Assembly: GCF_000443165.1 (NCBI RefSeq)
Contig: NZ_ATJV01000013.1
Coordinates: 51,322 to 115,321, forward strand
Origin: Thauera terpenica 58Eu
Lineage (GTDB): Bacteria > Pseudomonadota > Gammaproteobacteria > Burkholderiales > Rhodocyclaceae
Direction: 5' to 3'
DNA length: 64,000 nucleotides
The position numbers and the translations under genes are program-made. The notes under the pieces are model-generated. The model was given only the letters and a program-made list of their open reading frames with translations, did no database searches and was not told the DNA's origin. Shown piece by piece: positions 22,565 to 33,425 of this stretch (its first letter is position 1; every line of letters begins with the position of its first letter).

Positions 22565-23299
22565 ATGAAAAAGATCGTCGCCGGAAATTGGAAGATGCAC
22601 GGTAGTCTGGTCTCCAATGCCAAGTTACTGTCCGGTATGACTGACGTGCCCGGGGTCGAGGTTGTGCTCTGCGTTCCCTATCCTTATCTTGAGCAGCTCA
22701 GGCAGCGTCCCGCTGGACTCGCGCTGGGCGCTCAGGATGTCAGCGAATATGCGCAAGGAGCCTATACCGGCGAGGTCAGTGCGGCGATGCTGGTCGATTT
22801 CGGCTGCCGTTACGTCATCGTGGGGCACTCCGAGCGCCGCGCGTTGTTTGGCGATGATGACATGAGTGTTGCGCGCAAGGCGAAGGCTGCGCTCGCTACC
22901 GGGCTCGTTCCCATCGTCTGCGTCGGCGAGACCTTGGACGAGCGCGACGCGGGTCTGGTGCATGCAGTCATTGCACGCCAGCTGTCGGCTGTGCTTCAGC
23001 TGCTTGGCAGTCAGGCGCTGGGTGGGGTGGTGCTGGCCTATGAGCCCATTTGGGCAATTGGTACGGGGCGCTCGGCAAGCGCTGCGCAGGCCGAAGAAGT
23101 GCATGCCGGCATTCGGGCCTGGTTGCTTGCACACGGAGTGCAGGCGGCCAGTATTCGCATCCTCTATGGGGGGAGTGTGAAGCCGGAGAATGCTGCGGAG
23201 TTGTTTTCCATGCCGAGCGTGGACGGCGGTCTGGTCGGTGGTGCATCGCTTGTAGCCGATGATTTCATGGCTATCTGCCGCGCAGCGGCCACAGCATGA
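22565..23299 (+). CDS. tpiA: Triosephosphate isomerase
   Basis: TpiA interconverts dihydroxyacetone phosphate and glyceraldehyde-3-phosphate in glycolysis and gluconeogenesis. The 244-residue protein starts [13 protein letters not shown] (catalytic Lys10). It has the electrophilic His in IVGHSERR, catalytic Glu in [11 protein letters not shown] and phosphate-binding YGGSVKPEN and GGLVGGASL. The start at 22565 is fixed by the family N-terminus. It heads a tpiA-secG unit. Confidence 0.97.
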   Translation: MKKIVAGNWKMHGSLVSNAKLLSGMTDVPGVEVVLCVPYPYLEQLRQRPAGLALGAQDVSEYAQGAYTGEVSAAMLVDFGCRYVIVGHSERRALFGDDDMSVARKAKAALATGLVPIVCVGETLDERDAGLVHAVIARQLSAVLQLLGSQALGGVVLAYEPIWAIGTGRSASAAQAEEVHAGIRAWLLAHGVQAASIRILYGGSVKPENAAELFSMPSVDGGLVGGASLVADDFMAICRAAATA

Positions 23300-23330
23300 T
23301 CTTTCAACGAAGTGTTTTTTAGGGTTTGTG

Positions 23331-23690
23331 ATGGGTGACTATCTTTTTTCTCTCGTGCTGACTGTTCACGTGCTCGTCGGGCTTGGTGTGATCGGCCTCG
23401 TTCTTGTGCAGCACGGAAAAGGGGCTGACATGGGTGCTGCGTTCGGGAGCGGGTCCTCGGGTAGTCTGTTCGGTTCCTCGGGCTCGGCGAACTTCCTCAG
23501 TCGCACTACAGCCGTCCTTGCGACGGCTTTCTTCCTGACTAGCCTCGGTTTGAGCTACCTCGCCAGCAACAAGCCGGCAGCGCCTTCGAGCGTCATGGAG
23601 GGTTTGCAGACGGCCCCTCTTCCTGGTGCTGTACCTGATGTGCCTGTGGTGCCTGCGGACGACTCCAAGGCCCAGTCGATTCCGAAATAA
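23331..23690 (+). CDS. secG: Preprotein translocase subunit SecG
   Basis: SecG is the accessory subunit of the SecYEG channel. The 119-residue protein has two hydrophobic helices (about 5-25 and 53-72) flanking the conserved [19 protein letters not shown] segment. A Pro/Ala/Val-rich tail follows. The start ATG at 23331 has an AGGG site upstream. It lies 31 bases downstream of tpiA. Confidence 0.95.
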   Translation: MGDYLFSLVLTVHVLVGLGVIGLVLVQHGKGADMGAAFGSGSSGSLFGSSGSANFLSRTTAVLATAFFLTSLGLSYLASNKPAAPSSVMEGLQTAPLPGAVPDVPVVPADDSKAQSIPK

Positions 23691-23706
23691 ATGCGTGCGT
23701 GGCTGT

Positions 23707-23734
23707 TTGCGCGCCGCAAAAAAAGTCGTATAAT
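23707..23734 (+). promoter_or_regulatory. Promoter of the tRNA-Leu gene
   Basis: TTGCGC (23707-23712), a 16-base spacer and a perfect TATAAT (23729-23734) lie 21 bases before the mature 5' end of the tRNA. Confidence 0.65.
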
Positions 23735-23755
23735 TATGTGGCTTTGAAACGAAGC

Positions 23756-23840
23756 GCCGACGTGGTGAAATTGGTAGACACGCTATCTTGAGGGGGTAGT
23801 GGCGAAAGCCGTATGAGTTCGAGTCTCATCGTCGGCACCA
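23756..23840 (+). tRNA. leuU: tRNA-Leu (anticodon GAG), CCA encoded
   Basis: This 85-base tRNA has the acceptor pair GCCGACG/CGTCGGC, discriminator A and an encoded CCA end. The D arm is GTGGTGAAATTGGTAGAC. The anticodon stem-loop has GAG at 23790-23792 (loop TTGAGGG). The long variable arm expected of a class II tRNA is present, followed by the T arm GAGTTCGAGTCTC. It sits between secG and nuoA, as in many proteobacteria. Confidence 0.96.
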
Positions 23841-23850
23841 GATGACGGAG

Positions 23851-23873
23851 AACGCCCGCTTCAGCGGGCGTTT
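23851..23873 (+). terminator. Terminator hairpin after tRNA-Leu
   Basis: A perfect 9-bp stem (AACGCCCGC / GCGGGCGTT) with a TTCA tetraloop begins 10 bases after the CCA end of the tRNA. The T tract is only three bases, so leakiness into nuoA is possible. Confidence 0.7.
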
Positions 23874-23940
23874 CCATGCAGAGCAAACAAAACAATAATG
23901 ATCGGCTGAAGCCTGTCGATTTAACAGGGGGTTCCTGAAC

Positions 23941-24315
23941 ATGCTGGAAAGTTATTTTCCTGTCTTGATGTTCATGCTCGTTGGCCTGGCTGTCGGTGTC
24001 GTTCCCATAGTTCTGGGGCGAGTTCTTGCCCCTTATAATCCCGACAGTGAAAAGCTATCTCCGTACGAATGCGGATTCGAGGCGTTTGAAGATGCCCGAA
24101 TGAAATTCGACGTCAAATATTATCTGATCGCCATTCTTTTCATCCTGTTCGATCTGGAAATAGCCTTCCTGTTTCCCTGGGCGACTGTCTTTCAAGAGTT
24201 CATTGCCGCCGGCGAGCACGCTTGGTTTGTATTTGGATCGGTAATGGTATTTCTTGCCGTTCTGGTTATCGGCTACATCGTCGAGTGGAAAAACGGCGCA
24301 CTCGATTGGGAGTAA
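23941..24315 (+). CDS. nuoA: NADH-quinone oxidoreductase subunit A
   Basis: NuoA is a small membrane subunit of complex I at the junction of arm and membrane domain. The 124-residue protein has three hydrophobic helices (about 8-30, 62-83, 93-115). It also has the conserved [21 protein letters not shown] loop (Cys in YECG) that closes over the quinone site, and the C-terminal EWKNGALDW. It is the first gene of the 14-gene operon. An AGGGGG sequence precedes the ATG by about 10 bases. Confidence 0.97.
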   Translation: MLESYFPVLMFMLVGLAVGVVPIVLGRVLAPYNPDSEKLSPYECGFEAFEDARMKFDVKYYLIAILFILFDLEIAFLFPWATVFQEFIAAGEHAWFVFGSVMVFLAVLVIGYIVEWKNGALDWE

Positions 24316-24318
24316 GGA

Positions 24319-24795
24319 ATGAGCATTGAGGGTGTCTTCCGCGAGGGGTTTGTCACCACTTCGCTCGATGCGGTGATCAATTGGACGCGTACAGGCTCTT
24401 TGTGGCCGATGACTTTCGGTCTGGCCTGTTGCGCGGTCGAAATGATTCACGCTGGCTGTGCGCGTTACGATCTGGATCGCTTCGGTGTGATATTCCGGCC
24501 CAGTCCGCGGCACTCCGACCTGATGATCGTGGCCGGAACCTTGTGCAACAAGATGGCCCCCGCCTTGCGCAAAGTCTATGACCAGATGCCCGAGCCGCGC
24601 TGGGTGATCTCGATGGGATCCTGCGCCAATGGTGGAGGTTATTACCACTACTCCTATTCGGTTGTGCGAGGTTGTGATCGCATCGTGCCGGTCGACGTTT
24701 ATGTGCCGGGCTGCCCGCCTACGGCCGAAGCGCTGATCTACGGCATTCTCCAGTTGCAAAACAAGATCAAGCGCACGACTACGATTGCGCGCTGA
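24319..24795 (+). CDS. nuoB: NADH-quinone oxidoreductase subunit B
   Basis: NuoB carries the terminal [4Fe-4S] cluster N2 that reduces quinone. The 158-residue protein has the cluster cysteines in [21 protein letters not shown] and [10 protein letters not shown]. It starts 3 bases after nuoA, with a GGA site in the spacer, indicating tight coupling. Confidence 0.98.
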   Translation: MSIEGVFREGFVTTSLDAVINWTRTGSLWPMTFGLACCAVEMIHAGCARYDLDRFGVIFRPSPRHSDLMIVAGTLCNKMAPALRKVYDQMPEPRWVISMGSCANGGGYYHYSYSVVRGCDRIVPVDVYVPGCPPTAEALIYGILQLQNKIKRTTTIAR

Positions 24796-24809
24796 CGGAT
24801 GCTCCAGAC

Positions 24810-25415
24810 ATGAGTGCAAAGCTTGAACGCCTGAGCCAGACCTTGCGCAACGTATTCGGCGAAACGCTGCAGAGTTTGGTGCTCGACTGTGGCGAGGTCA
24901 CCATCGAGGTTACTGCCGCAGATTACCTGAAGGTTGCGCGCACCCTTCGGGATCACGTCGATCTGCATTTCGAACAGTTGGTCGATATTTCCGGCCTCGA
25001 CTTTTCGACCTATGGTAATTCGCCCTGGAAGGGAAAGCGCTTCGCGTCTGCGGCTCACCTGCTCTCGGTACGCCACAATTGGCGCGTCCGTTTGCGTGCA
25101 TTTGCTGATGATGATGCCTTTCCGGTGCTGGATTCGGTGTGTGACGTCTGGCCAAGTGCAAACTGGAACGAGCGTGAGGCCTTCGATCTGTATGGCATCA
25201 TGTATGTCGGCCATCCGGATCTGCGCCGTATTCTCACCGATTACGGTTTCGTCGGACATCCCTTCCGCAAGGATTTTCCGGTCTCGGGCTATGTTGAAAT
25301 GCGCTACGACCCGGAGCAGGGAAGGGTGGTCTATCAGCCTGTGACGATCGAGCCGCGCGAGAATACACCGCGAATCGTGCGCGAAGAGAACTACGGGGAC
25401 GTCGGTCATGGCTGA
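24810..25415 (+). CDS. nuoC: NADH-quinone oxidoreductase subunit C
   Basis: NuoC is the 30-kDa peripheral-arm subunit that packs on NuoD. The 201-residue protein has the signature [20 protein letters not shown] followed by [19 protein letters not shown] and ends near nuoD. Separate NuoC and NuoD, not the fused NuoCD of E. coli, is the usual betaproteobacterial state. The last 8 bases overlap nuoD. Confidence 0.97.
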   Translation: MSAKLERLSQTLRNVFGETLQSLVLDCGEVTIEVTAADYLKVARTLRDHVDLHFEQLVDISGLDFSTYGNSPWKGKRFASAAHLLSVRHNWRVRLRAFADDDAFPVLDSVCDVWPSANWNEREAFDLYGIMYVGHPDLRRILTDYGFVGHPFRKDFPVSGYVEMRYDPEQGRVVYQPVTIEPRENTPRIVREENYGDVGHG

Positions 25416-26661
25416 GATTCGAAATTACACGATCAACTTTGGTCCTCAGCATCCATCTGCACATGGTGTATTGAGAATGGTCCTGGAACTCGACGGTGAA
25501 GTCGTCGAGCGTGCCGACCCTCATATCGGCCTCCTTCATCGTGGGACCGAAAAGCTTGCCGAGACGCGTACCTGGGTGCAGTCAGTCCCATACATGGATC
25601 GCCTCGACTATGTATCGATGATGTGCAACGAGCACGCCTACTGCATGGCGATCGAGCGCCTGCTCGGTGTGCAGGTGCCTGAGCGTGCTCAGTACATCCG
25701 CGTGATGTTCGATGAAGTCACCCGCATCCTCAATCACCTTCTGAATATCGGCACTCACGGTCTCGACATCGGTGCGATGACCATGGTGTTGTACACCTTC
25801 CGCGAGCGCGAAGACCTCATGGACGTTTATGAGGCCGTGTCGGGGGCGCGAATGCATGCGGCGTATTACAGGCCCGGTGGCGTTTATCGCGATCTGCCCG
25901 ACCGCATGCCGAAGTATGAAGTCAACAAGTTTCGCAACGACAAGGTGGTGCGTGATCTGAACGCTGCGCGCGATGGTTCGCTGCTCGATTTTCTTGAGGA
26001 CTTTACAAACCGGTTTCCGGCGTATTGCGATGAATACGAGACGCTGCTGACCGATAACCGTATCTGGAAGCAGCGCACGGTTGGTATCGGTGTGGTTTCA
26101 CCAGAGCAGGCGCTTGCCTGGGGTTTTACCGGTCCGATGCTGCGTGGTTCCGGGGTGGCCTGGGACCTGCGCAAGAAGCAGCCCTACGAAGTGTACGACC
26201 GCATGGACTTCGATATCCCCATCGGCAAGAACGGCGATTGCTACGACCGCTATCTGTGCCGCATGGAAGAAATGCGCCAGTCCAACCGCATCATCAAACA
26301 GTGCATCGACTGGTTGCGTAAAAATCCAGGCCCGGTGATTACCGACAACCATAAAGTGGCGCCGCCCTCGCGCGAGGACATGAAAGCCAACATGGAAGAG
26401 CTGATTCACCACTTCAAGCTCTTTACCGAAGGTATTCACGTCCCCAAAGGCGAGGCTTATGCGGCGATCGAGCATCCTAAGGGTGAGTTCGGCGTCTATG
26501 CCGTATCCGATGGGGCCAACAAGCCTTATCGCCTGAAGTTGCGCGCGCCAGGTTTTGCACATCTGGCAGCGATGGACGACATGGCACGCGGTCACATGAT
26601 TGCGGACGTTGTCGCCATCATCGGCACGATGGATGTCGTGTTTGGCGAGATCGACCGTTGA
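25408..26661 (+). CDS. nuoD: NADH-quinone oxidoreductase subunit D
   Basis: NuoD is the 49-kDa subunit that lines the quinone-binding cavity and is related to the large subunit of [NiFe] hydrogenases. The 417-residue protein starts with [18 protein letters not shown] (quinone-site loop with His). It has [20 protein letters not shown]-like [16 protein letters not shown] and ends with DVVFGEIDR. It overlaps nuoC by 8 bases. Confidence 0.98.
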   Translation: MAEIRNYTINFGPQHPSAHGVLRMVLELDGEVVERADPHIGLLHRGTEKLAETRTWVQSVPYMDRLDYVSMMCNEHAYCMAIERLLGVQVPERAQYIRVMFDEVTRILNHLLNIGTHGLDIGAMTMVLYTFREREDLMDVYEAVSGARMHAAYYRPGGVYRDLPDRMPKYEVNKFRNDKVVRDLNAARDGSLLDFLEDFTNRFPAYCDEYETLLTDNRIWKQRTVGIGVVSPEQALAWGFTGPMLRGSGVAWDLRKKQPYEVYDRMDFDIPIGKNGDCYDRYLCRMEEMRQSNRIIKQCIDWLRKNPGPVITDNHKVAPPSREDMKANMEELIHHFKLFTEGIHVPKGEAYAAIEHPKGEFGVYAVSDGANKPYRLKLRAPGFAHLAAMDDMARGHMIADVVAIIGTMDVVFGEIDR

Positions 26662-26738
26662 GGTCGGTTCAATTCCCGCGATGCGGGCGTGTGATCGGCT
26701 AACGAGAGTTGGCAAGCTATCCGGAAGATCAAGACGAA

Positions 26739-27218
26739 ATGCTCAGCCAGGAATCATTGCACCAGATCGATCGAGAGATCGCCAAGTACCCCTCCGATCA
26801 AAAGCAGTCCGCCGTCATGGCAGCGCTGCGGATCGCCCAGATAGAAAAGGGCTGGCTGCCCAAGGATCTCATCGAGTTCGTGGCCAACTATCTTGAAATG
26901 GCGCCGATCGCAGCGTTCGAGGTCGCGAGCTTCTACAACATGTACGACCTCGAACCCGTCGGGCGCCACAAGATCACGGTGTGCACCAATCTTCCCTGTG
27001 CGCTGTCGGGAGGCGTTCACGCCGCAGATTACGTAAAGCAAAAGCTCGGGATTGACTTCAACGAGACCACCGCCGACGGCAAGTTCACGCTCAAGGAGGG
27101 TGAATGCATGGGAGCCTGTGGCGATGCGCCGGTGTTGCTGGTGAACAATCATCAGATGTGCAGCTGGATGACCACAGAAAAAATCGACCTGATGCTGGCG
27201 GACTTGGACAAGAAATGA
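26739..27218 (+). CDS. nuoE: NADH-quinone oxidoreductase subunit E
   Basis: NuoE holds the [2Fe-2S] cluster N1a in the NADH module. The 159-residue protein has the thioredoxin-like fold with cluster cysteines in CTNLPC and CMGACGDAP. The ATG at 26739 is chosen because [18 protein letters not shown] resembles the family N-terminus; a TTG 10 codons upstream is the alternative. The stop codon overlaps the nuoF start (ATGA). Confidence 0.96.
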   Translation: MLSQESLHQIDREIAKYPSDQKQSAVMAALRIAQIEKGWLPKDLIEFVANYLEMAPIAAFEVASFYNMYDLEPVGRHKITVCTNLPCALSGGVHAADYVKQKLGIDFNETTADGKFTLKEGECMGACGDAPVLLVNNHQMCSWMTTEKIDLMLADLDKK

Positions 27219-28534
27219 GTACGCAAGGAATGATTCTCGCCGGCTGTGACGGTGACCGCGCCTGGCGGCTACAGGACTACGTTGCGCGCGGCGGTTATTC
27301 GGCGCTGAAGAAGATCATTGCCGAGAAGGTTTCGCAAGACGCGATCATTGCCGAGTTGAAGACTTCGGTGCTGCGTGGCCGTGGTGGTGCGGGCTTCCCG
27401 ACTGGCCTGAAGTGGAGCTTCATGCCGCGATCGTTTCCAGGTGAGAAGTATCTTGCCTGCAACTCCGACGAGGGCGAGCCTGGAACCTTCAAGGATCGCG
27501 ATATCCTGCGCTACAACCCGCACAGCGTTATCGAAGGGATGACGATCGCGGCCTACGCGATGGGCGCCGCCCGTGGTTACAACTACATTCATGGTGAAAT
27601 CTTCGATGTGTATCTGCGCTTCGAAGAGGCGCTCGCTGAAGCTCGTGAAGCCGGCCTGCTTGGACAGAACGTTCTAGGGTCGGAGTTCTCCTTCGAGCTG
27701 TTCGCACACCATGGCTATGGCGCTTACATCTGCGGCGAAGAAACAGCCCTGCTCGAGTCGATCGAAGGCAAGAAGGGGCAGCCGCGCTTCAAGCCCCCGT
27801 TTCCGGCGAGTTACGGCCTTTACGGCAAGCCGACGACGATCAACAACACTGAAACATTCGCATCGGTCCCGTTCATCATGAACATGGGCGGTGAGACCTT
27901 CCTTGAGCTCGGCAAACCCAACAATGGCGGAATGAAGCTTTTCTCGGTGTCCGGGCACGTCAATCGGCCGGGTAACTACGAGGTCCCGCTTGGCACGCCC
28001 TTCGCCGAAGTGCTGGAGATGGCGGGTGGGATGCGCGGAGGACGCAAGCTGAAGGCGGTGATCCCCGGGGGGTCCTCCTCGCCGGTCATCCCCGCCAGCG
28101 TGATGATGGATTGCACGATGGATTACGACTCCATCTCGAAGGCCGGCTCCATGCTCGGTTCGGGCGCCGTCATCGTGATGGACGAGACAACCTGCATGGT
28201 GAAGGCGCTTGAGCGCCTGTCGTATTTCTACTTCGAAGAGTCTTGCGGCCAGTGCACGCCTTGTCGCGAGGGCACGGGGTGGCTGTATCGCGTGGTTCAC
28301 CGCATCGAGAACGGGCTTGGACGTCCGGATGACCTCGAGCTGTTGAATTCGGTTACTGCCAACATCATGGGCCGCACGATTTGTGCCTTGGGTGACGCTG
28401 CGGCAATGCCGGTGCAGAGCTTCGTCAAGCACTTTGGCAGCGAGTTCGAATACCACATTGAAAACAAGAAATGCCTGGTGCCGCCTGAAGTGCAGCGCGC
28501 CGGCAGTCAAATCTACGTGAGCCCGTCATGCTAG
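27215..28534 (+). CDS. nuoF: NADH-quinone oxidoreductase subunit F
   Basis: NuoF binds NADH and FMN and holds cluster N3. The 439-residue protein has the nucleotide-binding [13 protein letters not shown] and the FMN-site [34 protein letters not shown] follows, then the [4Fe-4S] motif [12 protein letters not shown] with a downstream Cys in TICALGDAA. It starts at 27215, overlapping nuoE by 4 bases, and overlaps nuoG by 7 bases. Confidence 0.98.
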   Translation: MSTQGMILAGCDGDRAWRLQDYVARGGYSALKKIIAEKVSQDAIIAELKTSVLRGRGGAGFPTGLKWSFMPRSFPGEKYLACNSDEGEPGTFKDRDILRYNPHSVIEGMTIAAYAMGAARGYNYIHGEIFDVYLRFEEALAEAREAGLLGQNVLGSEFSFELFAHHGYGAYICGEETALLESIEGKKGQPRFKPPFPASYGLYGKPTTINNTETFASVPFIMNMGGETFLELGKPNNGGMKLFSVSGHVNRPGNYEVPLGTPFAEVLEMAGGMRGGRKLKAVIPGGSSSPVIPASVMMDCTMDYDSISKAGSMLGSGAVIVMDETTCMVKALERLSYFYFEESCGQCTPCREGTGWLYRVVHRIENGLGRPDDLELLNSVTANIMGRTICALGDAAAMPVQSFVKHFGSEFEYHIENKKCLVPPEVQRAGSQIYVSPSC

Positions 28535-30867
28535 AGATCGAAATCGACGGCAAGCAGATCCAGGTCAATGACGGCAGCACCGTGATGGACGCTGCTGCTG
28601 CTGCCGGTACGTACATTCCGCACTTCTGCTACCACAAGAAGCTGTCCATCGCGGCCAACTGTCGCATGTGCCTGGTGCAAGTGGAGAAGGCGCCCAAGCC
28701 GCTGCCTGCCTGCGCAACGCCGGTGACCAATGGCATGAAGGTGTGGACGCACTCGGAGTTGGCGGTGAAGGCTCAGAAGGGCGTGATGGAGTTTCTCCTC
28801 ATCAACCACCCTCTGGATTGCCCGATCTGCGACCAGGGTGGCGAGTGTCAGTTGCAGGACCTCGCAGTCGGCTATGGCGCCTCGGGTTCGCGCTATCAGG
28901 AAGAAAAGCGGGTCGTGTTCAACAAGAACCTCGGCTCTCTGGTGGCAACCGACATGACGCGCTGCATCCACTGCACGCGCTGTGTCCGCTTCACCACTGA
29001 AATTGCGGGTGAAATGGAGCTTGGGCAGGCATTCCGTGGTGAGTTCGCGGAGATCATGCCTTTCATCGAAAAGACGGTGGACTCCGAGTTGTCGGGCAAC
29101 ATCATCGACCTCTGTCCCGTGGGAGCGCTGACCTCCAAGCCCTTCCGCTTCGCTGCGCGCACGTGGGAGTTGTCCCGTCGCAGGACGGTGAGCCCGCATG
29201 ATGCACTTGGTTCCAATCTTATCGTTCAGACCAAGCACGACGTCGTCAAGCGTGTGCTGCCGTTCGAGAACGAGGAGATCAACGAATGCTGGCTGTCCGA
29301 CAAGGACCGTTTCTCCTATGAGGCGCTCAACAGCGACGAGCGCCTGAGCGCGCCGATGATCAAGCAAGGTGGGGAGTGGCAGCGGGTCGACTGGCAGAGC
29401 GCACTCGAATTCGTTGCCACCGGCTTGCGTGGAATTGCGAAGGATCACGGTGGTGCGTCGATCGGGATGCTGGCGTCCCCGCACTCGACGCTTGAAGAGC
29501 TGTATCTGCTGCAGAAGCTGGCGCGCGGCCTCGAGTCGCAGAACGTCGATTTTCGCTTGCGTCAGGTGGACTTCCGTGCCGACGGCAAGCGTGCAGGCGC
29601 ACCGTGGCTGGGCATGCCGATCGCAGGCGTGAAGGACTTGAACCGATTGTTGGTGATCGGCAGTTTCCTTCGCAAGGATGCGCCCCTGCTCGCGCAGCGG
29701 GTGCGTCAGGCGGCCAAGAAGGGACTGCAGGTCAGCGCAATTGGCCCGAATGCCGAGGACTGGCTGTTACCGGTCAAGCATCGCGCGCTTGTCGCCCCCT
29801 CGTCCATGGTTGCGACGCTTGCCCAAGTGCTTGCCGCTCTTGTGGCGGAAAAAGGCCTTGAGCCATCCCCTGCGCTGGCGGGGAAGTTGCCCGAGCACAT
29901 CGAAGATGAGGCGCGTGCCATTGCGCTGAGCCTGGCCTCGGGTCGTCAGGTCGCGGTCTGGCTGGGCAATCTGGCTGTGCAGCATGGTCGTGGGAGTGAG
30001 CTCCAGACCCTGGCGCAGGAAATCGCGCGTCTGACCGGAGGCAGTTTCGGTTTCATCGGCGAGGCGGCAAACAGTGTTGGCGGCTATCTGGCGGGTGCCA
30101 TCCCGGGCGCAGACGGTCTCAATGCGGCAGCGATGATCGAGCAGGCACGCAAGGCCTATGTCGTGATGGGCGCGGAGCCTGCGTTCGATTTTGCGAATCC
30201 GTCGGCGACAACTGCCGCCATGCAGACGGCGCAACTGGTGGTGGGACTGACAGCCTTCGATTCGGCCTCTCTGCGTGGCGTGGCTGACGTGATGTTGCCG
30301 ATTGCACCCTTTTCCGAGACTTCAGGCACCTATGTGAACTGTGAGGGGCGTGCGCAGAGTTTCGTTGCCGTCGCTCGGCCTCAGGGCGAGACGCGCCCCG
30401 CGTGGAAGGTCCTGCGTGTATTGGGTAACCTTCTCGCTCTGGACGGCTTCTCGCAGTCGGATTCGGAGGCGGTGCGGGATGAGATTCTGAGTGCTGATTT
30501 TGCCTCGCAGCTCAACAACGGAGTCGAGGGTGTTGTGGTGTCAATAGCCACCGCTTCGTCGGCCGCGCTTGAACGCGTGACCGATGTCCCCATCCACTTT
30601 TCCGATCCGCTCGTGCGACGCGCTGAGGCGCTACAGAAAACACGCGATGCGGCGGCACCAAGCGCTCGCATTTCACCGGCCACCATGGAAGCGCTCGGTG
30701 TCGCAGCCGGCGATCGGGTTCGTGTTGCGCAGGGCGCTGCCACTGCGGAGCTCATCGTGCAGGCCGATCCAGGGCTCGCCGCGGGCTGTGTGAGGATTGC
30801 AGCTGCGCATGTGTCGACCTCGAAGCTCGGTGGGATGAGTGGTGACCTCAGTGTGGAGCGTGTCTGA
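28528..30867 (+). CDS. nuoG: NADH-quinone oxidoreductase subunit G
   Basis: NuoG is the large iron-sulfur subunit of the NADH module. The 779-residue protein begins with a ferredoxin-like [2Fe-2S] domain ([20 protein letters not shown]) and a His-coordinated cluster region ([16 protein letters not shown]). A [4Fe-4S] pair follows ([10 protein letters not shown], then [14 protein letters not shown]). The remainder is a molybdopterin-oxidoreductase-like domain that has lost its cofactor role in this family. It overlaps both nuoF and nuoH. Confidence 0.97.
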   Translation: MLEIEIDGKQIQVNDGSTVMDAAAAAGTYIPHFCYHKKLSIAANCRMCLVQVEKAPKPLPACATPVTNGMKVWTHSELAVKAQKGVMEFLLINHPLDCPICDQGGECQLQDLAVGYGASGSRYQEEKRVVFNKNLGSLVATDMTRCIHCTRCVRFTTEIAGEMELGQAFRGEFAEIMPFIEKTVDSELSGNIIDLCPVGALTSKPFRFAARTWELSRRRTVSPHDALGSNLIVQTKHDVVKRVLPFENEEINECWLSDKDRFSYEALNSDERLSAPMIKQGGEWQRVDWQSALEFVATGLRGIAKDHGGASIGMLASPHSTLEELYLLQKLARGLESQNVDFRLRQVDFRADGKRAGAPWLGMPIAGVKDLNRLLVIGSFLRKDAPLLAQRVRQAAKKGLQVSAIGPNAEDWLLPVKHRALVAPSSMVATLAQVLAALVAEKGLEPSPALAGKLPEHIEDEARAIALSLASGRQVAVWLGNLAVQHGRGSELQTLAQEIARLTGGSFGFIGEAANSVGGYLAGAIPGADGLNAAAMIEQARKAYVVMGAEPAFDFANPSATTAAMQTAQLVVGLTAFDSASLRGVADVMLPIAPFSETSGTYVNCEGRAQSFVAVARPQGETRPAWKVLRVLGNLLALDGFSQSDSEAVRDEILSADFASQLNNGVEGVVVSIATASSAALERVTDVPIHFSDPLVRRAEALQKTRDAAAPSARISPATMEALGVAAGDRVRVAQGAATAELIVQADPGLAAGCVRIAAAHVSTSKLGGMSGDLSVERV

Positions 30868-31916
30868 TGGAAGCGATGCTGCAGCCTGTTGCCGAATTCT
30901 TCGGCCCGACCTGGACAGCGGTATGGGTCCTGGTCAAGATCATCGCGATCGTTGCGCCACTGATGATAGGGGTGGCCTATCTGACGTATGCCGAGCGCAA
31001 GGTCATCGGCTTCATGCAGGGCCGCATCGGCCCTGATCGCGTCGGTCCCTACGGACTGCTCCAGCCGATGGCTGACGGCCTGAAGCTGCTGTTGAAGGAA
31101 GTCATCGTTCCGAGTAGCTCGAGCAAGAGCCTGTTCATCCTCGGCCCCATCCTCGCGATTGCGCCATCGCTTGCGGCATGGGCGGTGATCCCGTTCGACG
31201 ATGGCCTTGTGCTCGCAAACATCAACGCCGGCTTGCTTTTCATCCTCGCCATCACTGCGCTCGAAGTGTACGGGGTGATCATCGCGGGTTGGGCCTCAAA
31301 CTCCAAGTATCCCTTCCTGGGTGCGATGCGGGCCGCGGCACAGATGGTCTCGTACGAAGTGTCGATGGGTTTTGCGCTCATCTGTGTGCTGTTGATCTCA
31401 GCCAGCCTCAATCTTTCGGATATTGTCCTGTCGCAGGGGCAGGGTCGGTTTGCGGAAATGGGTCTCGGTTTCCTGTCCTGGAATTGGCTGCCTCTGCTGC
31501 CCATGTTCGTCGTGTATCTGATCTCGGGTATCGCGGAAACCAACCGGGCGCCCTTCGACGTGGTGGAAGGCGAGGCCGAGGTGGTTGCAGGACACATGGT
31601 CGAGTATTCGGGAATGACGTTCGCAATGTTCTTCCTCGCCGAATACGCAAACATGTTCCTGGTTTCGGCAATGACTTCGCTGCTGTTCCTTGGCGGTTGG
31701 CTGTCGCCCGTGGGTTTCCTGCCTGATGGTTTTCATTGGCTTGCCCTGAAGACGGCTGCAATGTTGTTCGTCTTTCTCTGGGCACGTGCGACCTTTCCGC
31801 GTTTCCGTTATGACCAAATCATGCGACTGGGCTGGAAGGTATTCATCCCGGTGACCTTGGTGTGGGTGTTTGTGGTGGCCGCATGGTTGATGTCGCCGCT
31901 GTCGATCTGGAGTTGA
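30867..31916 (+). CDS. nuoH: NADH-quinone oxidoreductase subunit H
   Basis: NuoH is the multi-helix membrane subunit that forms the quinone entry chamber. The 349-residue protein has about eight to nine membrane helices. It has the conserved [20 protein letters not shown] loop, [10 protein letters not shown] and the acidic [20 protein letters not shown] loop facing NuoB/NuoD. Its ATG overlaps the nuoG stop by one base (TGATG). Confidence 0.98.
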   Translation: MEAMLQPVAEFFGPTWTAVWVLVKIIAIVAPLMIGVAYLTYAERKVIGFMQGRIGPDRVGPYGLLQPMADGLKLLLKEVIVPSSSSKSLFILGPILAIAPSLAAWAVIPFDDGLVLANINAGLLFILAITALEVYGVIIAGWASNSKYPFLGAMRAAAQMVSYEVSMGFALICVLLISASLNLSDIVLSQGQGRFAEMGLGFLSWNWLPLLPMFVVYLISGIAETNRAPFDVVEGEAEVVAGHMVEYSGMTFAMFFLAEYANMFLVSAMTSLLFLGGWLSPVGFLPDGFHWLALKTAAMLFVFLWARATFPRFRYDQIMRLGWKVFIPVTLVWVFVVAAWLMSPLSIWS

Positions 31917-31923
31917 GAAGACC

Positions 31924-32409
31924 ATGGGTGCCAAGGATTACATCGGCAGTCTGTTCCTGAAGGAACTGCTCAAGGGTATGGCCCTCACCGGGCGGTATTT
32001 CTTCCAGCGCAAGATCACGATTTACTTTCCTGAGGAAAAGACGCCGCAGAGCAACCGTTTCCGTGGTTTGCATGCCTTGCGCCGCTATCCGAATGGCGAG
32101 GAGCGCTGTATCGCCTGTAAGCTGTGCGAGGCCGTGTGCCCGGCGTTGGCGATCACGATCGAGTCAGAGCAGCGCGATGATGGTTCACGCCGGACGAGTC
32201 GCTACGACATCGATCTGACCAAGTGCATTTTCTGTGGTTTCTGTGAAGAAGCCTGTCCGGTTGACGCAATTGTAGAGACACGGGTGTTTGAGTATCACGG
32301 CGAGCAACGGGGTGATCTCTACTACACCAAGCAGATGCTGCTGGCAGTCGGGGATCGCCAAGAGGCACAGATCGCAGCTGATCGTGAGCAGGACGCAAAG
32401 TACCGCTAA
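31924..32409 (+). CDS. nuoI: NADH-quinone oxidoreductase subunit I
   Basis: NuoI is the TYKY-type subunit with clusters N6a and N6b linking the peripheral arm to N2. The 161-residue protein has two classical ferredoxin motifs, [16 protein letters not shown] and [16 protein letters not shown], preceded by an amphipathic N-terminal helix ([18 protein letters not shown]). It starts 7 bases after nuoH. Confidence 0.98.
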   Translation: MGAKDYIGSLFLKELLKGMALTGRYFFQRKITIYFPEEKTPQSNRFRGLHALRRYPNGEERCIACKLCEAVCPALAITIESEQRDDGSRRTSRYDIDLTKCIFCGFCEEACPVDAIVETRVFEYHGEQRGDLYYTKQMLLAVGDRQEAQIAADREQDAKYR

Positions 32410-32442
32410 GGGAGGGCGCTTCTAGCGCCATTAGCCAGGAAT

Positions 32443-33048
32443 ATGGAATTCAAAACCTTCATCTTCTACTTTCTCGCCGTGATCATGGTTTTCGCGGCGC
32501 TGAGGGTGATTACCTCGAGAAATCCGGTCCAGGCCGCATTGTTCCTCGTGCTCACCTTCTTCAATGCTGCGGGCATTTGGCTGCTGCTCAATGCCGAGTT
32601 CCTCGCCATGACGCTGGTTCTGGTGTACGTCGGTGCAGTGATGGTCTTGTTCCTTTTCGTAGTGATGATGCTCGACATCAACCTCGATCGTATACGTCAA
32701 GGTTTCTGGAGTTATCTGCCTGTGGGTGCGCTGATCGGCATCCTCCTGCTGCTTGAAATGGTGATGGTGCTCGGCGGGTCTTATTTTGGCCTCGATGCAA
32801 TGCCCGTCCCGCCGGCCGCGAGTCAGGGGTACAGCAACACACGCGAACTTGGGCGCGTGCTTTACACCGACTACGTTTATGCGTTTGAACTCGCTTCGCT
32901 GGTATTGCTGGTGGCAATGGTGTCAGCGGTGACCCTTACGCTGCGCAAGCGCAAGGGCATCCGGTACATGGCTCCGGCCGACCAGGTGGCGGTAAGGCGT
33001 GAAGATCGCGTCGAACTGGTCAAGATGCAGTCCGAGAACGAAGCCTGA
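32443..33048 (+). CDS. nuoJ: NADH-quinone oxidoreductase subunit J
   Basis: NuoJ is a membrane subunit with a pi-bulge helix in the E-channel. The 201-residue protein has five hydrophobic helices and the conserved NPVQAALFLVLTFFNAAGIW and LVYVGAVMVLFLFVVMML segments. Its basic C-terminal tail (about 165-201) is longer than in E. coli. Confidence 0.96.
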   Translation: MEFKTFIFYFLAVIMVFAALRVITSRNPVQAALFLVLTFFNAAGIWLLLNAEFLAMTLVLVYVGAVMVLFLFVVMMLDINLDRIRQGFWSYLPVGALIGILLLLEMVMVLGGSYFGLDAMPVPPAASQGYSNTRELGRVLYTDYVYAFELASLVLLVAMVSAVTLTLRKRKGIRYMAPADQVAVRREDRVELVKMQSENEA

Positions 33049-33107
33049 AACAGTACGCGAACAAAAAAACACGCCAGCCTTGCATCGGCGTGATCAGGGA
33101 GTCATAG

Positions 33108-33413
33108 ATGCCTTCGCTTTCCCATTACCTCATCCTGGGCGCGATCCTGTTCGCGATCAGCGTGGTCGGAATCTTCCTCAATCGGAAGAACCTGATCGTG
33201 CTGTTGATGGCCATCGAGCTCATGCTGCTCGCGGTGAATATGAACTTCATCGCGTTCTCGCATTTTCTCGGCGATATCGCCGGCCAGGTTTTCGTTTTCT
33301 TCATTCTCACGGTTGCTGCGGCTGAAGCCGCCATCGGCCTCGCGATCCTGATTGTCATGTTCCGTAACATGCGCACGATCCACGTGGATGATCTGGACAG
33401 GCTCAAGGGTTAA
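33108..33413 (+). CDS. nuoK: NADH-quinone oxidoreductase subunit K
   Basis: NuoK is a three-helix proton-channel subunit. The 101-residue protein has the conserved membrane glutamates in [13 protein letters not shown] and in [14 protein letters not shown]. It lies 59 bases after nuoJ, the widest gap in this part of the operon. Confidence 0.97.
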   Translation: MPSLSHYLILGAILFAISVVGIFLNRKNLIVLLMAIELMLLAVNMNFIAFSHFLGDIAGQVFVFFILTVAAAEAAIGLAILIVMFRNMRTIHVDDLDRLKG

Positions 33414-33425
33414 GGAAGCGTCACG

